The position numbers and the translations under genes were made by a program. A stretch of 56,074 nucleotides of DNA, from the NCBI GenBank assembly GCA_031291415.1, contig JARLJB010000118.1, positions 1 through 56,074 of the forward strand. The letters are read 5' to 3'. Under the pieces are notes generated by a model that was given only the letters and a program-made list of their open reading frames with translations, had not been told where the DNA came from and made no database searches. Each line of letters begins with the position of its first letter. The first letter of the stretch is position 1. Positions 46,989 through 56,074 of this stretch are shown here, piece by piece. The stretch is from Telmatospirillum sp. GTDB taxonomy: Bacteria; Pseudomonadota; Alphaproteobacteria; Rhodospirillales; Magnetospirillaceae.

Positions 46989-48128
46989 ATGATGCATCTG
47001 CTCGTCGGTTTCTGGGACTATGTGGTCATCTTCTTGGTGATCCTCACTGTCGTGGTATTTGTCCACGAGATGGGTCACTTTCTCGTGGCCCGGTGGAACG
47101 GCGTGCGGGTCGAGGTGTTTTCCATCGGTTTCGGTCCCGAGTTGTTCGCCTACACGGCAAAATCGGGAACGCGTTGGAAGGTCGGACTGTTGCCGCTCGG
47201 CGGCTACGTGAAGATGTTCGGTGACGCTGACGCCGCCAGCACTCCGGATTTTCAGAATGAACTGCCGCCCGATTTGCAGCAGTTTGCCTTCCGCTACAAG
47301 AAGGTTCACCAGCGCGCGGCTATTGTCGCGGCCGGCCCCTTGATGAATTTCGTCTTCGGTATCGTCGTGTTGGCCGGCATGTTCATGATCTATGGTCAGC
47401 CGCGCACCGCGCCGGTCATTGGCCAAGTGCAGGCCGACAGCGCCGCCGCCGAGGCCGGACTGCAGGTCGGAGATCGCGTTCGCGAGGCCAACAGCCAGAA
47501 GGTCGACCGTTTCCAGGATCTGCAGCGGATCGTTCGAATGACTGTCGGCGAGCCGGTGACGTTGGTGGTCGAGCGTGCGGGCAATTCGGTTGAGGTGGTT
47601 GCCCATCCGCGCGTAACCGAGGTCAAGGATGTCTTCGGCAACGCGCACAAGACTCCCGTTTTGGGGATCGTCGCCGATCCCGACAGTACCGAGATCATTC
47701 ACTATGATCCGGCATCGGCCTTGTGGGCGGCGACCCTGGAGACCGGGGAGATGGTTTCCTCGACTCTGGTCGGTCTTGGCCAGATGGCGACCGGACAGCG
47801 CGAAACCGATGAACTGGGCGGCCCCTTGCGAATTGCCAAGGGGGCCGGCCAAGCCGCGCAGCTTGGTATCGGGAGCGTTGTCTTCTACACGATCCTGTTG
47901 TCGATCAATCTAGGCCTGATCAACCTGTTTCCTGTTCCCTTGCTCGACGGCGGACACCTGTTGTTCTATGGTATCGAAGCTCTGCAGGGTCGGCCGCTCG
48001 GGCCAAGGGCGCAAGAATATGGTTTTCGCATTGGCTTGATTCTGGTATTCGCCTTGATGCTGTTCGCCACTCGTAACGACTTGGTCGATTTACGGGTTTG
48101 GGAATTCATCAAAGGTCTCGTGTCCTAA
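46989..48128 (+). CDS. rseP: Site-2 zinc metalloprotease RseP
   Basis: A 379-residue intramembrane protease that cleaves membrane-bound regulators such as anti-sigma factors. The first helix carries the zinc motif HEMGH (26-30); one PDZ domain is visible at about residues 130-215 (GPLMNFVFG, then IGQVQADSAAAEAGLQVGD); the second catalytic motif NLFPVPLLDGGHLLFY lies near residue 315. Double ATG at 46989/46992. It follows dxr and precedes bamA, as in many Proteobacteria. Confidence 0.95.
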   Translation: MMHLLVGFWDYVVIFLVILTVVVFVHEMGHFLVARWNGVRVEVFSIGFGPELFAYTAKSGTRWKVGLLPLGGYVKMFGDADAASTPDFQNELPPDLQQFAFRYKKVHQRAAIVAAGPLMNFVFGIVVLAGMFMIYGQPRTAPVIGQVQADSAAAEAGLQVGDRVREANSQKVDRFQDLQRIVRMTVGEPVTLVVERAGNSVEVVAHPRVTEVKDVFGNAHKTPVLGIVADPDSTEIIHYDPASALWAATLETGEMVSSTLVGLGQMATGQRETDELGGPLRIAKGAGQAAQLGIGSVVFYTILLSINLGLINLFPVPLLDGGHLLFYGIEALQGRPLGPRAQEYGFRIGLILVFALMLFATRNDLVDLRVWEFIKGLVS

Positions 48129-48154
48129 TGGCCGTTGGTCTCTGAGAGGGTATC

Positions 48155-50464
48155 TTGGGCGGGTTGTTTCGCTTTTTTCTCACGGGTGTGGTGGTTCTTG
48201 TTCTGATCACCGCCGGTTCCCCGGTTTTCGCCCAAGAGGGCGGTGCTGTCCGCCAGATTGTGGTGCAGGGTAATCAGCGCGTCGAAGAGGAGACTGTTCG
48301 CTCCTATATGTCTATTGCCGCAGGCGACGACTACGATGAGGTTAAAGTCGATAAGTCGTTGAAAAGCCTGTATGCAACGGGTCTCTTCGCTGACGTGGCG
48401 ATTCGCCGTGAAGGTGATGCGCTGATGGTTCGGGTGGTTGAAAATCCGATCATCAACCGCATCGCGTTCGAAGGGAACAAGCGCGTCAAGTCTGATCAAT
48501 TGCAGACTGAAGTGCAGATGAAGACCCGCGGCGTCTACACCCGAACCAAGGTGCAGGGCGACGTGAAGCGCATTTTGGAGATCTACCGGCGAAACGGGCG
48601 CTTTGCGGCGACCGTCGAACCGAAGATCATCGAACTGCCGCAAAACCGCGTCGATCTTGTCTTCGAAATCAATGAGGGCCCGCCGACTTACGTGCGCCGC
48701 ATCGATTTTATCGGTAACAAGGTCTATTCGGACAATTCTCTGCGCGAGCAGCTTCAGACGAAGGAAGAGCGGTGGTATCGCTTCCTTACCTCTGACGACA
48801 CCTACGATCCGGATCGCGTCAACTATGACCGCGAACTGCTGCGGAGACATTATCTGCGCAACGGCTATGCCGATTTCCGCGTCGTGTCGACGGTGGCCGA
48901 ACTGTCGCCGGAACGTGAAAGCTTCTTCATCACCTTCACCCTGGAGGAAGGTGAGCGTTACCACCTTGGCAAGGTGAGCGTGAAGAGCGCGATCAAAGAT
49001 CTGAAGTCTGAAGAGTTGGAACCGGTCATTCAGTCGTTAGAAACCGGTGACCGCTATAACGCCGACGAAATCGAAAACACCATCCAGGCGCTGACGGATG
49101 CCGTCGGAACCAAGGGCTATGCCTTCGTCGACGTGCGGCCGATCCTCAACCGCCACCGCGAGGATCACAGCATCGACGTCTTGTTCGATGTGCAGGAAGG
49201 TCCTCGCGTGTTCGTCGAACGCATCGACATTCAGGGCAATGTCCGCACCTTGGATAAGGTGATTCGCCGTGAATTCCGTCTGGTCGAAGGCGATGCCTTC
49301 AATACGGCCAAGCTGCGTCGTTCGCGTGAGCGCATCAAGGATCTGAACTTCTTCGACAAGGCCGAGGTGACCAACGTTCCGTCCGATACGGCGCCGGATC
49401 GCACGGTCATCAAGGTGGACGTGACCGAGAAATCCACGGGCGAGCTGTCCTTCGGCGTTGGTTGGTCCAGTTCGGTGGGAGCCTTGCTCAACGTCGGGGC
49501 GACTGAGCGCAATCTGCTGGGCAAGGGGCAAATTCTCAGTATCAATTCGCAGTTGGCGCAGAAACAGACATCGATCAGTCTCGGGTTTACCGAGCCTTAT
49601 TTCCTCGATCGCCGTCTGTCGGCTGGGTTCGATCTGTTCGCGGTCAACAACAACAATCAGACCTACGTCACCTACGATGTAAAAACCCTTGGTTTCGATC
49701 TGCGCACTGGCTGGGCGTACAACGAGTACCTGAGCCACGATTGGAAATATACCGGCAGCCTGACCAAGGTGAGCGATGTTCAGTCGGGGTCGTCGACCTA
49801 TATCGCCGCCCAGGAAGGAACGTCGACACTGTCATCGATCGGGCACACCCTTCTTTATGATCGCCGCGACAGCAAGATCGATCCGACATCGGGTTATTTC
49901 CTGCGCGGTGGCAACGAATTGGCGGGTGTTGGCGGTTCCTCGCACTTCCTGCGTAACTCCGCCGGCGCTGGTCAGTATTTCAAGGTTGCCGATCAGACAG
50001 TGCTGATGCTCTCGGTCAATGGCGGGGAGATCATGAGCACCAGTGGCCAGCCGGTCCGCATCAACCAACGCTACTATCTGGGCGGTGACAGCATGCGTGG
50101 GTTCAAGGACGCCGGTGTCGGTCCGCGCGATCTGACGACCAATGATGCCTTGGGTGGCATGTGGGACGTCGTCGGAACGACCGAACTGCGCTTCCCGCTT
50201 GGTTTGCCGAAGGAACTGGCGGTCCAGGGCAAGCTGTTCTCGGACGTCGGCACCATCGGTCATACCGATATCGGCAACATCAACAACGGCAATGGTACGA
50301 AGGTCGAGGTGGTGCAAAGCAGCGCTCCGCGCGCCTCCATCGGTACCGGCGTGGTGTGGCGTTCGCCCATGGGGCCAATCAACATCGATCTTGGTTTGCC
50401 GGTCGTCAGGCAGAAGCATGACGAGATGGAAATCTTCCGGCTTAATTTCGGCACGAGGTTCTAA
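48155..50464 (+). CDS. bamA: Outer membrane protein assembly factor BamA
   Basis: A 769-residue outer-membrane protein, core of the BAM complex that inserts beta-barrels. Signal peptide about 1-26 (ends SPVFA before QEGG). Five POTRA domains follow (about 30-370; IVVQGNQRVEEETV, IAFEGNKRVKSDQL, IDFIGNKVYSD, and IDIQGNVRTLD are their starts), then the 16-strand Omp85 barrel with RYYLGGDSMRGF (the conserved L6 VRGF-type motif) and the final LNFGTRF ending in phenylalanine. The start is probably TTG 48155 after GAGAGGG; no ATG gives the signal peptide. Confidence 0.96.
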   Translation: MGGLFRFFLTGVVVLVLITAGSPVFAQEGGAVRQIVVQGNQRVEEETVRSYMSIAAGDDYDEVKVDKSLKSLYATGLFADVAIRREGDALMVRVVENPIINRIAFEGNKRVKSDQLQTEVQMKTRGVYTRTKVQGDVKRILEIYRRNGRFAATVEPKIIELPQNRVDLVFEINEGPPTYVRRIDFIGNKVYSDNSLREQLQTKEERWYRFLTSDDTYDPDRVNYDRELLRRHYLRNGYADFRVVSTVAELSPERESFFITFTLEEGERYHLGKVSVKSAIKDLKSEELEPVIQSLETGDRYNADEIENTIQALTDAVGTKGYAFVDVRPILNRHREDHSIDVLFDVQEGPRVFVERIDIQGNVRTLDKVIRREFRLVEGDAFNTAKLRRSRERIKDLNFFDKAEVTNVPSDTAPDRTVIKVDVTEKSTGELSFGVGWSSSVGALLNVGATERNLLGKGQILSINSQLAQKQTSISLGFTEPYFLDRRLSAGFDLFAVNNNNQTYVTYDVKTLGFDLRTGWAYNEYLSHDWKYTGSLTKVSDVQSGSSTYIAAQEGTSTLSSIGHTLLYDRRDSKIDPTSGYFLRGGNELAGVGGSSHFLRNSAGAGQYFKVADQTVLMLSVNGGEIMSTSGQPVRINQRYYLGGDSMRGFKDAGVGPRDLTTNDALGGMWDVVGTTELRFPLGLPKELAVQGKLFSDVGTIGHTDIGNINNGNGTKVEVVQSSAPRASIGTGVVWRSPMGPINIDLGLPVVRQKHDEMEIFRLNFGTRF

Positions 50465-50466
50465 AT

Positions 50467-51159
50467 ATGTCTGTTTTGTCGAAGTCCCGGCTGCTCGCAT
50501 GCAGTGGGTTGGTTTTTGCTGCTTTGGCTTATGGCGCGGTACCGGCCGTTGCTCAGGACGAGGCTCCCGCAGGGACTGCCGCGCCAACGGCGGCGGCGGT
50601 TGGCGCTGCTGCGGGCGCTGCGGCAGGTGCCGGTATCCCGGCACCGGTGATCGCGATCGTCGATGTCGATCAGGTCTTCCAGGAGGCCGCTGCGGCGCGG
50701 GGAGTGCGGACGCAGGCCGAGAAATTCCAGCAAACCTTCCAAAATGAGATGAGCAAGGAGGAAAACTCGCTCAGGACCACACAGCAGGAAATCGATCAGC
50801 AGCGCAAAACGCTTTCCCAGGAGGCGTTTGCCGAGAAGGCTCGGGCGTTCGACGCCAGCGTTGCCGAATTCCAGAAGAAGGGCATGGCTCGCCGTCGGGC
50901 TCTCGACAAGTCCTTGAACACGGCCATGGGACAGGTGCAGCAGGCGATGCTGGCCGCGACCCAGCAGGTGGCCGCCAGCCATGGCGCCAATGTCGTGTTG
51001 CCGCGTAGCCAGGTCGTGCTGTTCGACGACAAGATGAACATCACCAAGGAGATTACGGCGGTGATCGACAAGAAGCTGCCGCACGTTGAATTCCCGACGC
51101 CCAAGGTGGAACTCGAGGCAACTGCCCCGGTTCCGAGTTCGGGCAAGAAGTCGCAGTAG
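50467..51159 (+). CDS. skp: Periplasmic chaperone Skp/OmpH family
   Basis: A 230-residue exported chaperone for unfolded outer-membrane proteins. Signal peptide ends at AVAQ (about residue 28); a Gly/Ala-rich stretch follows; IAIVDVDQVFQEAAAARGV is the start of the OmpH domain; residues about 80-150 form the charged helical tentacles. The Ala-rich stretch and the C-terminal tail make it longer than the enterobacterial protein (about 160). It sits between bamA and lpxD, the normal location. Confidence 0.9.
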   Translation: MSVLSKSRLLACSGLVFAALAYGAVPAVAQDEAPAGTAAPTAAAVGAAAGAAAGAGIPAPVIAIVDVDQVFQEAAAARGVRTQAEKFQQTFQNEMSKEENSLRTTQQEIDQQRKTLSQEAFAEKARAFDASVAEFQKKGMARRRALDKSLNTAMGQVQQAMLAATQQVAASHGANVVLPRSQVVLFDDKMNITKEITAVIDKKLPHVEFPTPKVELEATAPVPSSGKKSQ

Positions 51160-51162
51160 CCG

Positions 51163-52185
51163 ATGGCGGATCCGCGTTTCTTCGCCAAGGCGGGGCCCTT
51201 TACCTTGGCGGAACTCGCCGAGCGTTCGGGTGCCGCCCTGGCCAAGGGGAGCGACCCAACGCTACGGATGGTCGACGTCGCTCCTATCGACACCGCCGGG
51301 CCGGACAATGTGTCTTTCCTCGACAACAAGAAATATGTCGAGGCCTTCGGGCACAGTCATGCCGGCGCTTGCCTGGTGCATCCTGACTTGGCGTCGAAGG
51401 CGCCCGACGGGATGGCATTGTTGCTGTCGTCCGATCCCTATCGGGCCTACGCCATGGTGGCTGGTTTGTTCTATCCGCCGGTGCCGGCCGTTCCTGGTAT
51501 TGCGGCGGGAGCCTCGGTCGATTCGACCGCCAAGCTTCATCCGACGGTCGAAGTCGAACCCGGCGCTGTCGTCGGCGCCCGGGCGGAAATCGGAAGGGGC
51601 AGTCGGATCTGCTCCAACGCAGTCATTGGCGCCGGTGTGGTGCTTGGTGAAGATTGCATTGTCGGGGCGGGGGCGACGCTTAGCCATGCCATCGTCGGCA
51701 ATCGGGTGAATATCTATCCGGGTGTTCGAATCGGGCAGGACGGTTTCGGCTTCGCTATGGGGGCGCAGGGGCACCTCAAGGTTCCGCAACTCGGCCGCGT
51801 GGTGATCCACGACGACGTGGAAATCGGCGCCAATACGACGATTGATCGCGGCGCGGGACCAGATACCATCGTCGGCGCTGGATGCAAGATTGATAATCTG
51901 GTCCAAATTGGGCACAACGTGCATCTCGGGCGTGGATGCATCCTCGTTGCGCAGGTCGGTATCGCCGGCAGCGCTCATCTTGACGATTTTGTCGTCGTGG
52001 GCGGGCAAGTCGGGATCGCCGGACATTTGCATATTGGGGCCGGCGTCCGGATTGCCGCGCAAAGTGGCGTGATGCGTGATATTGAGGCGGGCGGCACCGT
52101 CGGTGGTTCCCCGGCCCTACCGATGACGGAGTGGCTCAAGCAATCCGCCATGCTGGGCCAAATGGCCCGCAACAAGGGTCGATAA
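51163..52185 (+). CDS. lpxD: UDP-3-O-acylglucosamine N-acyltransferase
   Basis: A 340-residue enzyme, third step of lipid A synthesis: transfer of an acyl chain to the 2-amino group. The N-terminal uridine-binding domain ([14 protein letters not shown]) is followed by a left-handed beta-helix of hexapeptide repeats (from about residue 105, [20 protein letters not shown]...). [26 protein letters not shown] and [10 protein letters not shown], with the catalytic histidine, are conserved. It begins 3 bp after skp. Confidence 0.95.
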   Translation: MADPRFFAKAGPFTLAELAERSGAALAKGSDPTLRMVDVAPIDTAGPDNVSFLDNKKYVEAFGHSHAGACLVHPDLASKAPDGMALLLSSDPYRAYAMVAGLFYPPVPAVPGIAAGASVDSTAKLHPTVEVEPGAVVGARAEIGRGSRICSNAVIGAGVVLGEDCIVGAGATLSHAIVGNRVNIYPGVRIGQDGFGFAMGAQGHLKVPQLGRVVIHDDVEIGANTTIDRGAGPDTIVGAGCKIDNLVQIGHNVHLGRGCILVAQVGIAGSAHLDDFVVVGGQVGIAGHLHIGAGVRIAAQSGVMRDIEAGGTVGGSPALPMTEWLKQSAMLGQMARNKGR

Positions 52186-52189
52186 TGGG

Positions 52190-52663
52190 ATGAGCGGGAT
52201 GGATACCGTGGAAAACCAAACTGGTAAAGTGATTGATATCAACCGGGTCATGCAGATGATCCCGCACCGTTATCCATTCCTGATGGTGGACAAAGTCATC
52301 GACGTGGTTCCCGATCTTTCGGCCACGGGTGTCAAGAACGTCACGGTGTCCGAGCCGCATTTTCAAGGCCACTTTCCCCAGCGACCGATCATGCCGGGCG
52401 TGCTGATCATCGAATCGATGGCGCAAACTGCCGCGGTTCTTGTCGTAGAGACATTGGGGCCGCGGGCCGAGGGAAAACTCGTCTATTTCATGTCCGTGGA
52501 CAACGCGCGGTTCCGTAAGCCGGTCGTGCCTGGGGATACCCTTTTTGTGCATGTCGTGAAGGAGCGCAGTCGTGGAAACGTCTGGCGGTTCCACGGCGAG
52601 GCGCGGGTCGACGGCGCCTTGATGGCGGAAGCGACCTACGCCGCCATGATCATGGATAGCTGA
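52190..52663 (+). CDS. fabZ: 3-hydroxyacyl-[acyl-carrier-protein] dehydratase FabZ
   Basis: A 157-residue hot-dog dehydratase of fatty-acid elongation. [16 protein letters not shown] has the catalytic histidine, [19 protein letters not shown] the active-site glutamate, and [17 protein letters not shown] follows. The frame opens at ATG 52190, with an alternative ATG at 52199. It follows lpxD by 4 bp and abuts lpxA, linking hydroxyacyl-ACP supply to lipid A synthesis. Confidence 0.96.
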   Translation: MSGMDTVENQTGKVIDINRVMQMIPHRYPFLMVDKVIDVVPDLSATGVKNVTVSEPHFQGHFPQRPIMPGVLIIESMAQTAAVLVVETLGPRAEGKLVYFMSVDNARFRKPVVPGDTLFVHVVKERSRGNVWRFHGEARVDGALMAEATYAAMIMDS

Positions 52664-53464
52664 ATGGCTTCAATTCATCCCACCGCAATCATATCTTCCG
52701 GCGCCAAAATCGCGCAGTCTGTGACGATCGGCCCTTATTGTCTGGTCGGCGAGAATGTTGAAATCGCCGAAGACGTTCAACTGATTTCACATGTCGTGGT
52801 CGAGGGAATCACCAGTATCGGGGAAGGGACGGTGGTTTATCCGTTCGCGTCTCTCGGACATCGACCCCAGGATCTCAAATACAAGGGTGAGCCTAGCCGT
52901 CTGGTGATCGGTAAGCACAATCAGATCCGTGAAACCGTCACGATGAATCCGGGCACCGAAGGTGGTGGGATGCTCACCAAGGTCGGCGACAACGGCCTGT
53001 TCATGATGGGGGCACATGTCGCCCACGATTGCCAGGTCGGCGACGGGGTGATCTTTGCCAACAACGCGACTTTGGGCGGCCACGTGCATGTCGGCGATTT
53101 TGTCGTCCTGGGCGGCTTGTCGGCGGTGCACCAGTTTGTGCGGATCGGCCGTCATGTCATGGTCGGCGGTATGTCAGGCGTGGAAAACGACGTCATTCCC
53201 TATGCGACGGTGACCGGTAACCGCGCTCATCTGTCGGGTCTCAATCTGGTTGGCTTGAAACGCCGCGGTTTTTCCCGCGAAGATATTCATGCGCTGCGCA
53301 ATGCCTATCGGCTTTTGTTCGCGCCAGAGGGAACGATGGCCGAGCGTGTCGAGGAGGTGGCGAATCAGTTCAGGAGCGTCGCTCCGGTGATGGAGATCCT
53401 CGATTTTATCAGCACTGACAGTTCCAGGGCCATTTGCCAGCCAAAGCTCGGCGCGGTCGCCTGA
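52664..53464 (+). CDS. lpxA: UDP-N-acetylglucosamine acyltransferase
   Basis: A 266-residue enzyme, first committed step of lipid A synthesis. The left-handed beta-helix of hexapeptide repeats begins at once (IHPTAIISSGAKIAQSVTIG), with NQIRETVTMNPGTEGG, MMGAHVAHDCQVGDGVIFAN (catalytic histidine) and the helical C-terminus (LNLVGLKRRGFSREDIHAL). The ATG directly follows the fabZ stop. Confidence 0.97.
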   Translation: MASIHPTAIISSGAKIAQSVTIGPYCLVGENVEIAEDVQLISHVVVEGITSIGEGTVVYPFASLGHRPQDLKYKGEPSRLVIGKHNQIRETVTMNPGTEGGGMLTKVGDNGLFMMGAHVAHDCQVGDGVIFANNATLGGHVHVGDFVVLGGLSAVHQFVRIGRHVMVGGMSGVENDVIPYATVTGNRAHLSGLNLVGLKRRGFSREDIHALRNAYRLLFAPEGTMAERVEEVANQFRSVAPVMEILDFISTDSSRAICQPKLGAVA

Positions 53465-53478
53465 CGGCAGGGTTGGTC

Positions 53479-54303
53479 ATGCCGCCTAAGCTCGGGATCG
53501 TCGCCGGCGGCGGTGCGCTGCCGGCCCGGTTGGTGGCGGCGGCTCGTGAACAGGGCCGGGAGGTCTTTGTCCTGGCCATTACCGGCCACGCAGTAGCCTC
53601 TTCACTTGCTGGTGTGCCGCAGGCGTGGATTCGTCTGGGCGAGGCGGGGCGAGGGCTCGACGTTCTGCGTGAGCAGGGAGTCGAGGAACTCGTCATGGCC
53701 GGCCCGGTACGCCGGCCCAGTCTCACCGATCTTCGTCCCGATTGGCGTACGGCGCGGTTCTTTGCGCGTTTGGGGCTGCGAGCCCTGGGTGACGATGGAT
53801 TGTTGAAGGCGGTGATCGCCGAATTGGAAGAGGAAGGATTCCGTGTCATCGGTCTGCACGCCATCCTGGGCGATGTGCTGGCAGAAGCCGGGGTGTGGGG
53901 CCGCGTGGTGCCGGATGCGGCAGCCCAATCGGATATCGGGCACGGCTTGAAGATCGCCCGGTGCCTCGGGGAGCTCGATGTCGGTCAGTCGGTGGTGATC
54001 CAGCAGGGCATTGTGCTTGGCGTCGAGGCGATCGAGGGAACCGACGCGCTATTGGCCCGCTGTGGTGAGTTGCGCCGCCAGGGCCCGGGAGGGGTGTTGG
54101 TGAAGATATCCAAACCGGGACAGGAACGGCGGGTCGATCTGCCAACCATCGGCGTGCGGACGGTCGAGACGGCCGCCGAGGCTGGACTGGCCGGCATTGC
54201 AGTCGAGGTCGGATCGACGGTGGTTGTCGATCGTCCGGCGACGGTCGCCGCTGCCGATGCGGCCGGCCTGTTCCTGTGCGGCGTCGCGGCGGCGAAAAAA
54301 TGA
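53479..54303 (+). CDS. lpxI: UDP-2,3-diacylglucosamine diphosphatase LpxI
   Basis: A 274-residue enzyme that makes lipid X from UDP-2,3-diacylglucosamine; it replaces the unrelated LpxH in alphaproteobacteria. PKLGIVAGGGALPARLVAAA at the start, and later VIQQGIVLGVEAIEGTDALL and KISKPGQERRVDLPTIGVRT, are typical of LpxI (formerly DUF1009). I choose ATG 53479 (MPPKLGIVAGGG) over an in-frame ATG at 53434 inside lpxA. It overlaps lpxB by 4 bp. Confidence 0.92.
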   Translation: MPPKLGIVAGGGALPARLVAAAREQGREVFVLAITGHAVASSLAGVPQAWIRLGEAGRGLDVLREQGVEELVMAGPVRRPSLTDLRPDWRTARFFARLGLRALGDDGLLKAVIAELEEEGFRVIGLHAILGDVLAEAGVWGRVVPDAAAQSDIGHGLKIARCLGELDVGQSVVIQQGIVLGVEAIEGTDALLARCGELRRQGPGGVLVKISKPGQERRVDLPTIGVRTVETAAEAGLAGIAVEVGSTVVVDRPATVAAADAAGLFLCGVAAAKK

Positions 54304-55454
54304 CGGCACCCTTGATCTATCTGATCGCGGGCGAACCCTCCGGCGACTTGCTGGCGGCGCGTTTGATGGTGGCATTGCGCCAGCTGACCGGGGGCAATGT
54401 CCGGTTTGCCGGCATCGGTGGCGAGGCCATGCGGGATCAGGGGATCGCCAGTCTGTTCCCGCAAGCCGATTTGGCGGTGATGGGGCTGGCCGAGGTGGTG
54501 CCGCGCATTCCGCTGATTCTCAAACGGCTGAAACAGACCTTGGAGGATATCGCTCACCTGCAACCGGCGGTTATCGTCACGGTCGACAGTTGGGGATTCA
54601 CCGGACGCGTCGCCAAGCGTCTGAAAACGGCGGGGTCAACGATTCCCCGCGTGCATTATGTTGCGCCGATGGTCTGGGCCTGGAAGGAAAAGCGGGTCCA
54701 CCAGCTGGCCGATCGCGTCGATCTCCTGCTTTGCCTGTTGCCTGAGGAACCGGACTATTTCATCCGGGCCGGGTTGCGCGCCGTCCATGTCGGTCACGCC
54801 GTTTTGGAAAGCGGGGCGGACCGTGGGGATGGCCCCGGTTTCCGCAGCCGTCACGGCATCCCCACCGCTGCACCGCTGCTTTGTGTGTTGCCCGGTAGCC
54901 GGCGATCGGAAACATCGCGTCTGCTGCCGGTGTTTGCCGAGACGGTCGAGCGGCTGGCGCGACAGCACGCGGACTTGCAGATCGTCATTCCGACCGTCGA
55001 TACGGTTGCCGGAGCCGTGAGCGCCGCGGCATGGCCGGTGCCCGCCATCGTCGTCCGTGGCGCCGACGAGCGCTATGATGCCTTTGCCGCCAGCGATCTC
55101 GCTTTGGCGGCGTCCGGTACCGTGGCCTTGGAACTGGCGATGGCCGGTGTGCCGATGGTGATCGGTTATCGCCTCAACCGTTTGACAGGAATGATTGCCA
55201 AGCGGCTGCTCAAAATTCGTTTCGTCTGCCTGATCAATCTGCTGTTGGGGCGATCAGTCGTGCCGGAACTGCTGCTTGACGATTGCCGTGCCGATCGGTT
55301 GGCTGACAAGCTGGGCGAACTGATGGATAGCGCCGATGCGCGCGCCCGGCAGCGCCAGGGCGCGAGCCAGGCTCTTGCCATGCTGGGCCGCGGCGGTGAC
55401 AGTCCAAGCCTACGATCCGCTCAGGAAATACTCAGTGTCATCAAAGGAAAGTGA
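54300..55454 (+). CDS. lpxB: Lipid-A-disaccharide synthase
   Basis: A 384-residue GT19 glycosyltransferase that joins lipid X to UDP-2,3-diacylglucosamine. LIAGEPSGDLLAARLM at the start, VDSWGFTGRVAKRLK, YVAPMVWAWKEKRVHQLA, LLCVLPGSRRSETSRLLP and AASGTVALELAMAGVPMVIG are the family motifs in order. The start is ATG 54300, overlapping the lpxI stop, so the lpxI-lpxB pair is coupled. It ends the envelope operon. Confidence 0.96.
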   Translation: MTAPLIYLIAGEPSGDLLAARLMVALRQLTGGNVRFAGIGGEAMRDQGIASLFPQADLAVMGLAEVVPRIPLILKRLKQTLEDIAHLQPAVIVTVDSWGFTGRVAKRLKTAGSTIPRVHYVAPMVWAWKEKRVHQLADRVDLLLCLLPEEPDYFIRAGLRAVHVGHAVLESGADRGDGPGFRSRHGIPTAAPLLCVLPGSRRSETSRLLPVFAETVERLARQHADLQIVIPTVDTVAGAVSAAAWPVPAIVVRGADERYDAFAASDLALAASGTVALELAMAGVPMVIGYRLNRLTGMIAKRLLKIRFVCLINLLLGRSVVPELLLDDCRADRLADKLGELMDSADARARQRQGASQALAMLGRGGDSPSLRSAQEILSVIKGK

Positions 55455-55460
55455 CAGGCT

Positions 55461-55862
55461 ATGACAACTCCGACCTTCCGCCTTCTGCATACGATGATCC
55501 GGGTGCGCAATCTCGACAGCTCGCTCGATTTCTATACCCGTCTTCTCGGCATGACATTGCTGCGCAGCACCGAATATCCCGAAGGTAAATTCACCCTGGC
55601 CTTTGTCGGTTATGGTGCCGAAGAAGATCATTCGGTGATCGAACTGACCTACAACTGGGACCGGGAAGAACCCTATGAGATCGGCTCCGGATTCGGCCAT
55701 CTCGCTCTTGGTGTCCCCGATATCTATCGGGCTTGCGAAACCTTGGCCGCCAACGGCGTGAACATCACTCGTGCTCCGGGTCCGATGAAGCATGGCTCCA
55801 CCGTCATCGCCTTTGTGGAAGATCCCGACGGCTATAAAATAGAATTAATCGAAAAGAAATAA
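55461..55862 (+). CDS. gloA: Lactoylglutathione lyase (glyoxalase I)
   Basis: A 133-residue vicinal-oxygen-chelate enzyme that isomerises the methylglyoxal-glutathione adduct to S-lactoylglutathione. The four metal ligands are seen: H in [19 protein letters not shown] in [10 protein letters not shown] in [11 protein letters not shown] and E in [10 protein letters not shown]. Size matches the bacterial nickel-type form. It lies 6 bp after lpxB, so it may be co-transcribed with the lipid A genes though unrelated in function. Confidence 0.93.
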   Translation: MTTPTFRLLHTMIRVRNLDSSLDFYTRLLGMTLLRSTEYPEGKFTLAFVGYGAEEDHSVIELTYNWDREEPYEIGSGFGHLALGVPDIYRACETLAANGVNITRAPGPMKHGSTVIAFVEDPDGYKIELIEKK

Positions 55863-55939
55863 CCTTTTCGCTGTTTAATCGCTGAAAAGCCCTGCATCTT
55901 TCCGCTTCGTCCGGCCCAAAACCGTTTCCCGCTGAAGGC

Positions 55940-56074
55940 TTATCCCTTTGCTTCCGCCACGATCAGCATCTTGTAGGTGGCAGGCTTGATGGCGGCACCG
56001 ATGCCCAGCAAAGTGCGAAATGCCGCATGGGGTGTGCGCCGACGGTTGAATCTGAAGACGAACTCGTCGAGGTA
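55940..56074 (-). CDS. IS1595-family (ISXO2-like) transposase, C-terminal fragment
   Basis: The minus strand carries the last 44 codons of a transposase that enters from the right edge and stops at 55940-55942. It reads YLDEFVFRFNRRRTPHAAFR, then TLLGIGAAIKPATYKML. The Y-[LV]-[DN]-E-[FY]-x-F-R-[FY]-N-R-R motif is the conserved end of DDE transposases of the IS1595/ISXO2 group, and the following TLLGI...PTY segment resembles the ISNwi1 subgroup. The IS boundary between 55863 and 55939 could not be fixed. Confidence 0.8.
   Translation of the reverse strand, partial: YLDEFVFRFNRRRTPHAAFRTLLGIGAAIKPATYKMLIVAEAKG

Noticed and set aside
55863-55939. Terminal inverted repeat of the IS1595 element
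   Set aside because: Only one end and no target duplication are visible. No sequence here can be fixed as the repeat.
1-56074. CRISPR arrays, prophage, toxin-antitoxin or restriction modules
   Set aside because: I saw no regularly spaced repeats, no integrase or phage structural genes, and no recognisable toxin-antitoxin or methylase/nuclease pair.

Overview
The window is a high-GC stretch of a Gram-negative bacterial chromosome, most likely an alphaproteobacterium of the Rhodospirillales (Magnetospirillum/Telmatospirillum-like). This placement is inferred from protein style and gene order: a complete 14-gene nuo operon followed by birA-coaX-rnj-mce-proS-lolCD-dnaE, then rpsB-tsf-pyrH-frr-uppS-cdsA-dxr-rseP-bamA-skp-lpxD-fabZ-lpxA-lpxI-lpxB. 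Also supporting it are the short ProS, the use of LpxI and a single Lol permease. Both window edges lie inside insertion sequences (an IS66-type tnpA at the left edge, an IS1595-type transposase at the right edge), so the window may be a whole contig bounded by repeats.

Region by region: 1-3.9 kb is accessory (IS66 fragment, periplasmic binding protein, Tat-exported purple acid phosphatase, a TPR protein, one large inverted repeat). A tRNA-Asp lies at 4.2 kb. 4.5-18.7 kb is nuoA-N, encoding respiratory complex I, with a candidate sigma70-type promoter before nuoA and a palindromic repeat between nuoI and nuoJ. 18.7-24.2 kb holds birA, a cytosolic tandem-PAS chemoreceptor, coaX, rnj and mce. 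24.2-25.9 kb is a low-density accessory interval with palindromes, a small unknown gene, a strongly structured RNA candidate and a secreted repeat protein. 26.0-29.3 kb holds proS, lolC/lolF and lolD. 29.3-36.4 kb is a three-gene minus-strand signalling operon: a large MASE1-CHASE-5xPAS histidine kinase, a REC-HDOD protein and a REC-degenerate HD-GYP protein. 36.6-55.5 kb returns to housekeeping genes: dnaE, then translation, isoprenoid/phospholipid synthesis, outer-membrane assembly and lipid A synthesis. gloA closes the window before the IS1595 fragment.

The housekeeping backbone is a familiar alphaproteobacterial order into which signalling or accessory blocks are inserted at three points: the chemoreceptor between birA and coaX, the RNA/secreted-protein interval between mce and proS, and the kinase/HDOD/HD-GYP operon between lolD and dnaE. 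The most interesting candidates are that signalling operon, whose outputs carry no DNA-binding domain and whose HD-GYP site looks dead, and the structured element at 25.02-25.16 kb, which has mutually exclusive stems and no recognised upstream gene.
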